Positions 22,641 to 33,420 of a DNA stretch of 64,000 nucleotides are shown here, piece after piece. Made by a program: the position numbers and the translations under genes. The stretch's first letter is position 1, and every line of letters begins with the position of its first letter. This DNA is from Diphasiastrum complanatum (lineage: Eukaryota > Streptophyta > Lycopodiopsida > Lycopodiales > Lycopodiaceae): assembly GCA_029204225.1 (NCBI GenBank), contig CM055092.1, positions 10,875,806 through 10,939,805 of the forward strand, in the 5' to 3' direction. The notes under the pieces were generated by a model. That model made no database searches, had not been told where the DNA came from, and worked only from the letters and a program-made list of their open reading frames with translations.

Positions 22641-23857
22641 GCTTGATTTGCTATCCTTCGTGCTATTGATCGTCCCGATCTCAGATTCATCCGATGGTGG
22701 GGTCCAAAGTGACTCCTTGTACTGATTGACCTGAGATTTTGACAGTAGCTGGATCTGATGCAGATCTTTCCACTGATTTGGTCTACAAGGGTTCTCTTGT
22801 GTGAGGTTGGTTGTGCGAGGGTTTTTTAGCTATTTTTGCAGGTAAAAAATTTGATATCTTTTAGATCTCTGGGAAGTAACTCTCGCAAGGCTCACAATAG
22901 TTAGATCTGGGTCAGATCTCACTATAGAATTCTCTGCAAGAGTTAACTCTCGCAAGAAGTGAAAATTTCACTGTCTGCAAGGGTTTAAACCACTTTCTTG
23001 GCTTGATCTTCAGCAGATCTTCATACTAACTCTCGCAGGCTTCATCACTGATGTAAATTGACATTTTGAATCGATTGAGAGGGTCTGCGAGAGTTTTTAC
23101 TAGAAGGATTTGTTGGATCTTCACCTTTTAGTGATTTTTTTTGTACTTAAATCCAATTTTCTGCTCACTGGAATCAAACTAACTCTTGCAAACCCTTCTG
23201 TGTCCTGATCTCACTAAGATGGAACTTCAAAATCCTCTATGAGAGTTCTTGACCACTGGAACTGAAAATTTTGCTATCTGCGAGGGTTTACTAGTACTTT
23301 ACCGTCTTTTTTTCACTGAGAACTCTTGCACAGGCCCTTAGACATCAAACTAATTCTAGCAAGCTTCTCTGTGTCCTAGTCTCACTGAGATGGAACTTCA
23401 GAGGGCTCTGCGAGAGTTCTTATGAAGATTTGATTTTTTTTGGATTTTTTCAAGGATTTTTTATGATTTTTCTCTAAGTTTTACAATCTGCTGGGAACTA
23501 ACTCTCGCAAGCTTCTATGCAGGTCTGGGATAGTACCCTGGAGCTGCTGCCAGTCATGCAAGGGTTAATTCTCACAGATTCTGGAGATATAAAAATCTGA
23601 TGAGATTTTAGGCTCTTTTTTCCTCCAAAATACAAATTGGTGTGTTTTTTTGGGTTTTTGACTGGTTGGTTTGGGTTTCGGCCTTAGAGACTGTTCAGGG
23701 CCTCCTCTACCCTCTCACACCTCCTCTGCTAGCTGTGAATAGTCCAAACACAAAAAAATACAGAAAACTAACTCTAAACACCCAAAAATCTACCTAAAAC
23801 TACTCTAAAACGCAAGAAAATAACTAAAATACAACTAAACTAGTTAGTGGAAACCTA
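22641..23857 (-). mobile_element. Leader of a minus-strand gypsy element with CTCTCGCAAG motif array
   Basis: This stretch lies downstream, on the minus strand, of a tRNA-Asp PBS, so it is an element leader. It is non-coding and carries about a dozen copies, direct and inverted, of an AACTCTCGCAAG-like motif between 22880 and 23590. The gag that should follow to the left is absent. Similar motifs occur in the 3' tail of copy H (61021-61090), linking it to the A/H family. Confidence 0.55.
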
Positions 23858-23875
23858 TCCCCGGCAACGGCGCCA
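23858..23875 (-). promoter_or_regulatory. Primer-binding site, tRNA-Asp type
   Basis: The minus strand reads TGGCGCCGTTGCCGGGGA, the tRNA-Asp PBS used by many Tat/Athila-type plant gypsy elements. An equivalent site is at 30037-30054. Confidence 0.85.
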
Positions 23876-23876
23876 C

Positions 23877-24180
23877 TGTAGGGTTGTAGATCTTGTGTAG
23901 TATAGCCCTCTCGCCTGTCAACAAGGGTTAGATCACTGGATAATTACCTATTTTTAGTTAGTTTCCTACTTTCTCCCTTAACTCTACTCACCACTAACAC
24001 TACTCTCCCTTAACTCTACTCCTCTACACTAACACTCATCATGATTGTAGGTGAAAGGAAGGGGATGATTAAAAATGATGGAGAGAAAAGAAGATAGAAG
24101 AGAGAGATAGAGGGAGGGTGGAGGTTAGCTCAAATGCACATTATACTTGCTAAAGGAGAAACATAAACTATGGATTGGTT
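23877..24180 (-). repeat. Probable LTR, minus-strand gypsy (right end unclear)
   Basis: Sequence directly beyond the tRNA-Asp PBS must be the 5' LTR. It starts TGTAGGG on the plus strand and includes pyrimidine-rich ACTCTACTC repeats and a purine tract. No clear terminal CA was found before the 24186 repeat begins. Confidence 0.4.
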
Positions 24181-24185
24181 ATTGT

Positions 24186-24960
24186 ATATATGAATACATC
24201 AATTGCGGCGGTTGTGAAGATTACAACTGTACCATTAGAGTAAACTGTATAGGTAACAGTCGTGAAGTGGTGCAACTACTGCATATGAATGGTGATGTAG
24301 TCTACATTGGATAGAACATAGCGAAAACTTCCTATTGAGTGGTGACAGTCGAACATCGAGGGAGTCGGATGAGGAGTTGATCGTTTGGCCTTGAGTCAAT
24401 GTCGGGTAGGTCGAAGTCGATCGCTTGAAAGTCGATGTATATACAGACTGTTTGACTATGAAAGTTAACTCCGATAGTCTAATACAATGGAGTTCACGGA
24501 GGAACTCTGATTCACACTTCCGTTGATTAATTGACTATGATTCACCTATGGTGTATCATCTCACTTTTTTTTTCTATTATTGTGTATATAAATACATCAG
24601 TTGCAACGATCATAAAGATTACAACTATACCATTAGAGTGAACTGTATAGATAACAGTCGTGAAGTGGTATAGTTACTACATAGTGAACGATGATGTAGT
24701 CTGTATTGGATAGAGCAGAGTGAGAGCTTCCTATTGAGTGGTGACAATCAACGGACATCAAGGGAGTCGGATGAGGAGTTGAAAATTTGCCCTTGAGTCG
24801 ATGTCGGGTAGGTCGAAGTCGATCATGCTCTGCTTCAAAGTCGATGTATACACAGACTGTTTGACTTGTGCGAGTAAGGCTGCAAGATGTTGTAGAGAGA
24901 GAATATTACATAGTATATGAGATGAATTCAAGTGAGGAGGAGTGAAGATTAACTCCAACA
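24186..24960 (-). repeat. Duplicated LTR fragment
   Basis: A ~280-bp segment at 24186-24467 recurs at 24588-24869 (period ~402 bp). The right copy continues to 24960 and ends in ATTAACTCCAACA. On the minus strand this reads TGTTGGAGTTAATC, matching the terminal sequence of the LTR at 123-1411. I infer a rearranged LTR of that copia family. Confidence 0.55.
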
Positions 24961-26400
24961 GTAGAAACTTTTACGAAGGCCCTATTCCATTAGCAACCAT
25001 TGCTTGTTTTCCATTTTCTTTTCTTTAATTAGCATTCTAAGAAGGGTGCTACCAATAATCTAGAAAAAATTTTCCTTTTGTGTTGAAAGCCTTGGAACCC
25101 AGAGATGCCAAGAGCTAAGAAGAGCACAGCGCCCACAAATAGCTAGCAAATAGAAGGAAGAGATCCATCTAGTTGAACTTGCACTAGTTTAGTTGGCTTT
25201 TATAGGATTGTTATACCATTTTAATCCTTTGATAGAATGTAACAAAGGGTTTGGCAGAGGTAGCCAATGACAACTCTCTATTGTTCTATTGTGATGATTA
25301 GTTTTTTTTGCCTTTGTGTCCTCTTCTCTCCATAAGATTTGTCCCTTCCTACATCATTATACTCATCGGTGGATAGGTTCTACCTTCATCTTACCAATGA
25401 GAATATACAATCCAAATATGTCTCAAACAGTGGAGCAATGAAAAAAAATAAGTAACAATGCATGAATTTGATTATGACAACCAATATATAATTAAGAGTG
25501 TTATTAGTCAGCTGACTGATGCTAGTTGGATAGGTGAAGCTTGTTGAGTTTCCTTAGCTTTTATAAAAAGAGCTCTGTAAAATAAATCCATACCTACTTG
25601 TATATAGTAGATTGTAGAAAAATGTATTGCCAATAAATAGGTGATCTTCATTTAATGATAGTTTCTTAAAATGGGCTTAATATTTCAATTATAAAATATG
25701 TCCATCATTTTGGAATTTTCAAGTTGGCAAGGAATCAAGGATATTCGAGATCAGTATTCATAATAATCATGATCAATATTTAGAATATTTTAGTATGCAC
25801 GATTAGTTTTCATGAGTATTCACAATCGATATTCACAATAATCACAATCCATATTCAAGATATTTGCTTTTCGGTATTCACAATTCTATATAATCGTTGC
25901 CAGCCATTAATTTGGTAGTCTTTAGGACGCATCTCTGGAAAGTCGATCAATTCTTCATCCAATATATGAAAGACATTTTGTATACATCCTTCGAAAGAAG
26001 ACACTATCCAAAACAATAAAAATATACGACCAAGAAATTACCAAAATACATATTGTCGCTTACTTCTTTATTCAAGCATGCGAGAGCACAAGAAAAAGAA
26101 GACTCAAGAACATTGCGGAATCAAGCATGCATAAGCTTTTAAGTCTCCTACTCACATATGTGATTATTATAATGTAAATGTTCGCAATCGAGCAGGCAAT
26201 AGCCAGATAAATTTTTTGTTTTTTTTTTCATGCAGGCTATGTTCTTTCTTTTATACATGCAGTGGAGACGACCACCACCTCCTTCATAATTGGAAATTGC
26301 CATGGCGTACTTGGGTGTTCCCACTTTTAAGACAAATTCAGTGTGAATTTGGGGTCTAGCCCCTTGAATCTTAATGCATCACCTTTTATAAAAAAAATTA
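24961..26400. other. Unassigned AT-rich spacer
   Basis: No gene or element domain is visible. Between about 25730 and 25880 the string TATTCACAATAATCA and variants recur several times, a weak tandem tendency. Confidence 0.4.
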
Positions 26401-26407
26401 AGTAGCT

Positions 26408-27133
26408 ATGCAACAAGAGGCAGAACCAGAACCAGCACCAATGGATCCAATGGGCCAACCCGTACCTATCGCGCTCTTGCAAGCAGTCCGGAGAGCACCA
26501 CGAATGGAAATACCAAAATACGACGGATCATCAGATCCCATCCGATTCCTCCAGATCTACGAGCAAGCTTGTGAAATCTATGGTGAACGGACATCTGCGG
26601 AGAAGCTGATGTTGTTTCCCATGTCCTTTTTGGCAGTGGCTCAGGATTGGTTTTTCATCCTGTCAGAGGAAGAAAAATCCACCTGGGAAGCTGTTAAGGC
26701 GGCTCTCATTACGCGGTTTAAACGAAGAAAGTTCTTGGAACATCCGTTCCTCCTGCTGAGCAAAGTCAAAATGGGAAAACGAGAAAGGGTCAGGGACTAT
26801 ATTGAGCGGGTCAAACACTTACGATCCGAGTGCAGTGCAGCCCTAACTCCCGATCACGCGGTGATCATGTGGTTCCTAGCCGGACTACCACGAAGCATCA
26901 GAAGAGAACTGAAACGACGGGAGCAGTACGCTACTCTGCAAGAAGCTATGGAAGATGCCATCAGGGAAGAGGATGAGGGATCTGACGACAAATGTCCATC
27001 CACCCATACTCCTACTCCCTTGATCGCAATATCATCATCAAACGCTTTTGCTCTATCCACAGAACTGTTGTTGGAGCAAATGACAAAATTACACAAACAG
27101 CAGATGGAGCAACTTACGGCGCAGTTTGACTAG
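26408..27133 (+). CDS. Element E Gag capsid region
   Basis: The 241-codon frame contains the retrotransposon Gag core: an IPKYDGSSDPIRFLQIYEQA segment, LFPMSFLAVAQDWFFIL, WEAVKAALITRFKRRKF, LLLSKVKMGKRERVRDYIER and MWFLAGLPRSIRRELKRRE. It then has an acidic helix and a Gln-rich stretch. The TAG at its end fits CAG to TAG and the frame continues in phase into the first zinc knuckle. Gag would form the particle shell. The start is the first ATG in frame after a non-coding stretch. Confidence 0.88.
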   Translation: MQQEAEPEPAPMDPMGQPVPIALLQAVRRAPRMEIPKYDGSSDPIRFLQIYEQACEIYGERTSAEKLMLFPMSFLAVAQDWFFILSEEEKSTWEAVKAALITRFKRRKFLEHPFLLLSKVKMGKRERVRDYIERVKHLRSECSAALTPDHAVIMWFLAGLPRSIRRELKRREQYATLQEAMEDAIREEDEGSDDKCPSTHTPTPLIAISSSNAFALSTELLLEQMTKLHKQQMEQLTAQFD

Positions 27134-27795
27134 AAACTGAAGGCCTTACAGGCAACTGTAGCAGTAATGCCACATCAACCGAAACCAAACCAGCTGCAGT
27201 ATCCAAGACGGGAAAATGTATGGTGTTTAGTGTGCACGCAAAACCATACAACGAACGAGTGTCCAGTCCTAAAGCAAAATCTGAGATTGACACATAGATT
27301 ATGCCATCTGCGTAATGCAACATCGCACGATGCGACATTTTGCTCGTTCAACCCCCGGATTGTTCAACAAAAAGAAGTCCTTATCAGACTTCCTATCCTT
27401 ACCATCAAGGGACACCCAACGCGGCACCAAGGTACGGCGCACCAAATCAACCACAACGTATGGCCTTACCTGCTCCACCAGGGCCAGCCAATCAACAAGT
27501 GGCCCATGTAAACCTGACAACAGCAGAACCAGAGATGCAAATGCCACCTCAACCTGAGCAGCAGCAATGGTACAGACCAGATGAACCATTTATGGATCCT
27601 GCCATAAATGAATATGTTGGGGCCTATGCAGCTCAAACTCAACGACAAGGCGGAAGAAACTACGGCTGCTATAGATGTGGTGAAGGACACAAAATTGCAG
27701 AATGTCCCTACAAGGGACAATATACATCCTTCTGTCGAGATTGCGGTTATGGACACTGTTACAAGAATTGTCCATTTAAACTTGGAACCTCTTAA
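27134..27795 (+). pseudogene. Element E nucleocapsid with four zinc knuckles
   Basis: In phase with Gag come CLVCTQNHTTNEC and CHLRNATSHDATFC. After a frameshift near 27375 the frame 27340-27795 gives a Gln/Pro-rich linker, CYRCGEGHKIAEC and CRDCGYGHCYKNC. Three of the four knuckles have CX2CX3HX4C spacing, one residue shorter than the usual CX2CX4HX4C. The other has the usual spacing with one Cys lost. Copies G and N show the same shortened spacing in their detectable knuckles. Confidence 0.8.
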
Positions 27796-28450
27796 CCTCA
27801 TTGCCATTTAACAACCAGCAGTTTCAGCAGGGTTGCCATCGGAAGGACGACAATTCCACGCTCCTGTGTTAGCTGTTACGCGAGCACAGAAGAGGAAGGA
27901 AGTGGCTCCCTCACCACCACCATCGGTCACTGACGACCATCCCTCAACTTCAGCGCCATATCCGAATGTGAGGGAAAAAAGAAGACAGTACCAGAAAATA
28001 AGACACTGGGTACAGAAAGCACAAGCGGAGGAAAAAGAGCAAGAAAGAGATAATCTTGTGGAACCTCCAGATGGCGTCGAACGGGAACCGCAAACAGGCT
28101 CACCATTGCGCACTGATTAGAATGATCGATTGCACGAACATGAACCACCTTTTCACATGGTGGAGCCCGAGGAACCACGCACTGAAAGGCTCGCACTTTT
28201 ACTGTCAAGCCGTGTTAGTTTACCACTTGTAGAACTACTGCGGATTGCACCACAAGCGAAAAGCCTTCTAGCTGAATGAACCAAAGCGGATGAGGATCCA
28301 GTAGCGCCTGAGCCCATATATTGTACGGGCTATGAAGAGACAAGTAACGTCCTCCACATAGGAGCAGCATGGGAAAGTGAGGAACACAACATCACTTTGC
28401 CAATCAAACACAAGAGATACGGGGATGAGGTGACAGTGGTAGATGGTCCA
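27796..28450 (+). pseudogene. Element E Gag-protease linker and protease N-terminus
   Basis: The frame 27833-28120 carries LAVTRAQKRKE, a Pro/Ser-rich stretch, and YPNVREKRRQYQKIRHWVQ. It then continues through stops to LPLVELLRIAPQAKSLLAE, YCTGYEETSNVLHIGAAW and DEVTVVDGPF, which in the family lie just before the protease core. Copy G has matching segments up to the window end. The sequence changes abruptly into minus-strand element F near 28450. Confidence 0.65.
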
Positions 28451-28915
28451 TTTAGGTAGACCTGACAAAAAAAACATAATCATGGCATTTTTGTTAATCA
28501 GCTCAGATTCGCATTCAGATCTAAGACGTTTCACCCATTCAATGTAATCTCGAACCATAATTCGCTTTCCCATTTTAATTTTACTTAAAAGTAGGAAAGA
28601 GTCTTCCATAAACTTTTGCAGTTTGAACCGTGTGATAAGGGCTCGCTTAACAGCCTCCCAATCTGTATGCTCAGTTTCGTCTTGGTTATAGTACCAATCT
28701 TGTGCTGCACCCGTTAAGGCCATAGGAAACAGCTTAAATTTATCTTGAGAATAAATCTCAGCATAGACTTCACAGGATTCAGCATAGATTTGAAGAAATC
28801 TAACTGGATCTGTTAATCCATTATATTTGGGTAGATTCAAACGGGGTGCTCTTCTAGCAATAATTGGATTGACTTTCTGTGGAGCACCTCCAGGAGCAGC
28901 TCCAGGGGCAGCCAT
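28445..28915 (-). CDS. Element F Gag, N-terminal part (truncated)
   Basis: The frame starts MAAPGAAPGGAPQK, then PRLNLPKYNGLTDPVRFLQI, LFPMALTGAAQDWYYNQ, WEAVKRALITRFKLQKF, LLLSKIKMGKRIMVRDYIEW and MFFLSGLPK. After GLPK the open frame runs on to 28268 with unrelated residues because it crosses into element E. The start follows directly after the leader, supporting this ATG. No frameshift is present in the retained part. Confidence 0.88.
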
Positions 28916-30036
28916 CGTTACAAATTTAGATTAAGTAGACAATGAGATTGGATCTAGATTTTTTAATTACAACTATCTCAGATCAAATCTACTAGATCTA
29001 TTCCATTTTTCAAGAATTTGATTCTATATCATGAAAAAGTTTTCGAGATTCAATCAATCGATACTTTTCAAAAATGATAAATCTCTCAGAATTCAATTCA
29101 AAATATATCAGATTTGATCCAAATTTTTATAGAGACTTGATCTGGAAAATCAAAAACATAAAATAGGTCTGGCAAAGGTTCACTAGGCGAAGATTGGCTC
29201 GGCGAAGGTTCAATAGTGTTATTTTGGGCAAAAAAACTCTCTGAACATTTTTTTTTTTATGATTTCTTGGAAAATAAGCTTCGTCGACCTTTCAAGTGAA
29301 AGATCTGACACAGATACAATTATGGAAAAATGGGCGAAGATTTATGACATAAGAAAATACAGTTTCTGATGGTATCTAGAAACTCGGCGAAGCGAAGGAT
29401 CAAGAGTAATACCGGTAATTTTGCAAAAAAGTGATTTTTTTGGCAAAAATATGGCAATATGACAACTGATCCTTTGAAACCCTTTCTATTTTTGGTATTA
29501 TTCTTCGCCAACCTGGCAGTAGATAGATCTGAATCACACCTGTGCATAGTGAATCGAACAAAGGTTTTTTTTTTGTATTTTTAGGGTTTTAATGATTTTT
29601 TAGTGTTTTTTGACGGTTTTTCTGATGTTTCTGGAAATCTGTTGGGAATTAATCTTTGCCCTTCAAACTGAAGGATTTGTGAACAAAACCAAACGTGTAT
29701 GCAACTCGATGAAGGTTTCCTGAAAGAGGGTAAAAAGTTCTAAGCTCTGATGACCCTTTTTGCCTCTTTTTGACCAAATCTGACAGATTTGACCAATTTT
29801 TGTTATTTTCTCTGATATCTCAGATCCAAATGGATCTTAAGATTGGGGATCTGAATAGCTTTCCATGTTTTAACAATCAGATTTGATTTCCCAAACAAGC
29901 AAATCCACTCAAATCAAGCAAAATCAATCCCAAACTAACCCTAAATGCAGATCTAACACTATTCATGCCACGACAAGATGCCTAATGCAAGCTAACCATC
30001 CAATAATCATGCTGCAAACTGAAAAATTGGCGTAGC
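28916..30036 (-). other. Element F leader
   Basis: This is non-coding and AT-rich, with repeated GGCGAAG(G) strings (29180-29400) and an AATCTGTTGGGAATTAATC-like motif near 29636 similar to one at 23490. No ORF with recognisable content was found. Confidence 0.55.
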
Positions 30037-30054
30037 TCCCCGGCAACGGCGCCA
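30037..30054 (-). promoter_or_regulatory. Element F primer-binding site, tRNA-Asp type
   Basis: The minus strand reads TGGCGCCGTTGCCGGGGA, identical to the site at 23858-23875. About 13 bases separate it from the inferred LTR end. Confidence 0.85.
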
Positions 30055-30067
30055 AAATTTCTTTCCT

Positions 30068-30785
30068 TGCCTAACCTGAATTCAAGATCTAGTCAATCTA
30101 GCATCATAGAGACGGAGTTAGTTGTCACGCGTAGGTTCGTTCCCATAAGAGCGATAGTTTAGTTCAGATTTCAGCATGAATGGAAGATCTAAATCTAGCT
30201 CTACATCCATTGACCCTACTCATTAACACTAAGATCCATTAACACTACGATTCACAACAAAGATAGCTTACTCTTTCTCTCTCATAAAAAGTATAATAAC
30301 ACTCAATCCCAATAGCATTCAGATCCAATAATTAGCAAAATCCAAAGAAAGCATGAGAGATGGAGAAGGAAAGAAGAAGAGCAAGGACATTCATCAATCC
30401 ATTTCTGAAGAGAACCAATCTGCTTTATTGAAATGAGGAAATGAACATGAGGAGCAACTCGAGTTGGTCCCTTCTTATAGTAGAGAGGAGGACCCTGGCC
30501 TCTGAATCCTATTGGTTCAGTCTTGCCTCTCTTTTTATTCAAATTTAAAAAAGTGTGGGAACCATCAAAATTGAAGGGAAACCCAACTTTATTTACTAAC
30601 TTGAGATTTAGGCCCTGCGACATTAAAATTCCCACAAAAAAGCCTAAAGTCCTTTTATTGACTTTTAACTAATCAATCAAATAACTATGTGATCATCAGG
30701 TTGGACTTACACATGCAGTGTGCCAAATCCCTCTCACTTATTAACTAGGGTTAGGGTTGCCTTGGGATCCGCAAACCCTCCAACA
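30068..30785 (-). repeat. Element F 5' LTR
   Basis: On the minus strand it starts TGTTGGAGGGTTTGC and ends ...GTTAGGCA, about 718 bp with TG...CA ends. A TATA-like TATAAG lies near 30475. The left edge is inferred from PBS distance and could shift by a few bases because no second LTR is present. Confidence 0.6.
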
Positions 30786-30852
30786 GTTATGATCTTTCAT
30801 AAAGCGTTCAAATTCATAAGAAAAAAGAGATTCTCTTGATACAATGGAAAAG

Positions 30853-30854
<2 letters not shown>

Positions 30855-30914
<60 letters not shown>
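30855..30914. repeat. (TA)n microsatellite, 60 bp
   Basis: Thirty uninterrupted TA units lie just outside element F's LTR. TA tracts can form cruciforms and are prone to length change. Confidence 0.95.
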
Positions 30915-30915
<1 letters not shown>

Positions 30916-30934
30916 TAGTAAAGAGTGCCCATCG

Positions 30935-31160
30935 TTGACGGACAATGGACGACCGACAATTTGGATTACGACCGATGGTTTGGGTCGAAGGTCAATGGTT
31001 TGGTCAAAAGTTGTCAGTGACAATTAGCCAAAATTTTGGATGGCGACCAATGGTTTGGGTGGACGGCCAACGATCATACAAATATGGTGTGGATTTAGGT
31101 GGCCACCAACAATCTGGGTGGCGGCCGATGATTTTAATGGTGGCCGATCTCAAATATGTA
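30935..31160. repeat. Degenerate GGCCGATGGTTTGGGTGG minisatellite
   Basis: The phrase (G/C)(A/G)(C/A)C(A/G)A(T/C)GGTTTGGGTGG(A/C)(C/G)GGCC recurs about seven times at roughly 20-30-bp spacing. A related array occurs at 35280-35600. Confidence 0.65.
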
Positions 31161-31780
31161 ACATATCTCACACATCTCGGCCATAGTAGGGGTTAAAATT
31201 TAACCATGTTCAACAATAGCACAAGGAGTATCTTAATAAAAAGTTGACGAACGATATGTGTTTGCAAATGTCTGTTAACGAGCGGCCCACAGTTCAAAGT
31301 GAATATGTTGTTCATGCATGTGGTATGTATGTGTGTTTTGTTGAAATTTGATGCTCAGCCTCAATAATGAGCATCCTAAAGGCTGTACAAAACCCAAAAA
31401 AAGAAGGCTCAAGTTTTTCAGAAGGTCAAAAAATCCAATGTTGAATTTTTTTTCGACCCAATGTCATCCTTGTCAAAAAGAAATTTTTCGACTCTAGATC
31501 GGATCGGATCAAGGCGGAATTATCTGAGCGTGTTGGATCGGGTCGAATCAGATCTGATAAATCCGACCCATGTGCATATTTTTACCCCAGTATAAATTTT
31601 TGACCCTTTGTATATTTTTCGATACTACGTTACTTTTCGACCCAGTGTATAAAATCCGACCCATTGTAAAATCTGATAATGTCGATCAGAAATCTAAGTC
31701 TTTGGAGGCTTTCGAGTCTTTGGAAAAAAAATTGAGTCTTCTAAAAAATTCGAGTTTTCAGAAAAATTTGGTCTGAAAAA
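31161..31780. other. Unassigned spacer
   Basis: No ORF with recognisable content was found. The stretch 31480-31700 has repeated GATC/TCGGATC and TTTTCGACCC strings. Confidence 0.35.
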
Positions 31781-31960
31781 TGGAATAGACGTTCTGAAAA
31801 ATGGATTTTGTTTGACGACACTGAACCGGTTCTTGGGGATGTTGAAAAGTAATCCATTTAGTGGCATCCCCCCTAGCAGAGAGGGCGTTTCCAGACAAAC
31901 GACGTCGGAATTGAGCTGCAAATGATCATGTGGGTTCGTGTTGAGTAGTAGAATAAGTTT
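31781..31960. repeat. Isolated unit of the ~330-bp repeat family
   Basis: This begins GGAATAGACGTTCTGAAAAA and includes GATGTTGAAAAGTA, TTTAGTGGCATCCCCCC and GAGCTGCAAATGATC. These are the same landmarks, in the same order, as the units at 33433, 33955 and 34284. Confidence 0.75.
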
Positions 31961-32233
31961 TGGTCTTTTGTTTCATCCTGATGGCAACTTATTAATCCTC
32001 CAACCCAATGCAACTCAATGTTGTCGTCCACCCTTCATCTTGCTCTTGCTGCTCCTGATGAAAGAGGCAAGTCCAGCTTGAAGAGATAACTCATAGAGAC
32101 TTAGTTGATTTACCTGGTTACCAAGTATCTCGAATTAGTTTGGCAGGAATGCAGGTAGACATGGATGAAGCAGGTAGACAACAATTAAAGCAAGAAAGTT
32201 GAAGAAGAATAAGTATTGGAAAATTGGTAGAAC

Positions 32234-32361
32234 ATTTAGTGGAGTTTCATTATCCAAGTTTTGCAGGAATCATCAATGTAATTGGAAAGGAATGTGATTT
32301 AGTGGAGTTTCATTATCCAAGTTTTGCAGGAATCATCAATGTAATTGGAAAGGAATGTGAT
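32234..32361. repeat. Perfect 63-bp tandem duplication
   Basis: Copy 1 is 32234-32296 and copy 2 is 32297-32359, with no difference seen between them. Perfect identity implies a recent event or assembly duplication. Confidence 0.9.
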
Positions 32362-32482
32362 CTGTGAGGTCAGAAATCACTGGTGCTGTAGTTCTGCAAC
32401 AATGGACAACGCTTTGATGTAAAAGTTGAAATCTGTAAGACATTTGTCGCAGCATACGGTGGCGAAGTCGCAAGTGCTGGCA

Positions 32483-32890
32483 TCAGAGCTCCCAAGTTGG
32501 CAAGATGGCGTTGTCTTTCCTCTTCAGACCCCAGCCAGCAGCATGATTGGCAAGCATGGACTTCACATTCGAGATAACGTCCTCACTGAAGCGAATGCTC
32601 TGAAACGATGGGTTGTTCATACGTTGGATCCATTTCTCTTTGGACTCAATTCAGTTTATTCTCTAAAGGCCTTCGCAGGCAATCAAATTTTCGATCTTGG
32701 ATCCTATATCCCCCTCGTATTCCAGACATTGTTTGCTGTCTCTGGGCATGAAGGTTTTCAGGGCATCAAAAGAGATCCAGAAGTGGTTGAATGCTACTTT
32801 CAGCCTTGAAACCAGACTGGGTGATGCCAAATCTAAATCCACCACCAACAGGTTGAGGCTATACCATATCCAATGTTTTGCTTGCTATGC
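32483..32890 (-). pseudogene. GRAS-family transcription factor fragment
   Basis: The minus strand encodes the C-terminal part of a GRAS domain: LLVVDLDLASPSLVSRLK, FNHFWISFDALKTFMPRDSK, KIENLIACEGL, then EKWIQRMNNPSFQSIRFSED, SNVKSMLANHAAGWGLKRKD and NAILPTW. These correspond to the PFYRE (IENLIACEG) and SAW regions. A TAG after EGL and a TGA four codons later break the frame, and the terminal SAW motif is lost at a TGA. Upstream on the minus strand (32946-33188) an 80-codon Asn/Ser/Met-rich open frame could be part of the same gene, though I cannot prove it. GRAS proteins are nuclear plant regulators. This copy cannot encode one. Confidence 0.75.
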
Positions 32891-33188
32891 AACATGATTT
32901 AGCCAACATGACAAATGATCTTCAGGCTCGTGTGGTCTCTGTTCTTCAAAAAGGGCGATTCAAATGGTTGTTCATCAAATTGTTGGAGCCCACGCTGCTA
33001 TCCATGATAGACATTGACACCGACCCACTTCCATTTGTAGTATTATTTTGAAGACTGGTCATGTTGTCAACAAACATATCTGAACCGGCCGCCAGTCTTT
33101 GGTAGTAATCATCAGTGAAGCCATAGAAATTTCCATTCAAGACATCCATAATTGCATGCCCTACATACGTAAGCAACAGCACCAACAA

Positions 33189-33420
33189 ACTCCCCTGCTC
33201 CTCCTGCTCTGAACTCCTAGGATTTCAAAATCCAAATCAATATAAATGCATGCCATGCTATATGCCACTCGCTGATGCAGGTCCAAGAAGAGTGAAGTGG
33301 CTGTCCCTTGATGAAAAGGAAGAGGGTGAGGGAGAGACGATTGCTATGAGGGAGCGACGATTGCTGTGAGTACTGAATTGTTTGGAGCCTAGTTTATTCC
33401 TATGGGTTAGTCTCATTGTG
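33189..33420. other. Unassigned spacer before the tandem repeat
   Basis: No recognisable coding content. It contains a purine-rich GAGGGAGCGACGATTGC duplication near 33340-33367. Confidence 0.35.

Larger units (their letters stand above)
26408..28450 (+). mobile_element. Element E: gypsy gag-protease fragment
   Basis: This plus-strand fragment covers Gag, a zinc-knuckle array and the start of the protease region, then breaks off against minus-strand element F near 28450. Copies G (62690-64000) and N (47411-48335) are homologous along the same order. No LTR or PBS was found upstream, so the 5' end also appears truncated near 26400. Confidence 0.75.
28450..30785 (-). mobile_element. Element F: gypsy 5' end (LTR, PBS, leader, gag)
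   Basis: On the minus strand the order is LTR (30785-30068), tRNA-Asp PBS (30054-30037), a ~1.1-kb leader and a gag frame starting at 28915. Gag is cut off at about 28450, where element E meets it tail to tail. The gag is homologous to E, G and N. Confidence 0.8.

Noticed and set aside
30814-31027. Tyr-Ile repeat ORFs at the TA tract
   Set aside because: They are an artefact of (TA)n on both strands.
32426-32809. 127-codon plus-strand ORF as a gene
   Set aside because: It is the antisense shadow of the GRAS fragment, whose minus-strand translation gives recognisable PFYRE and SAW-region motifs.
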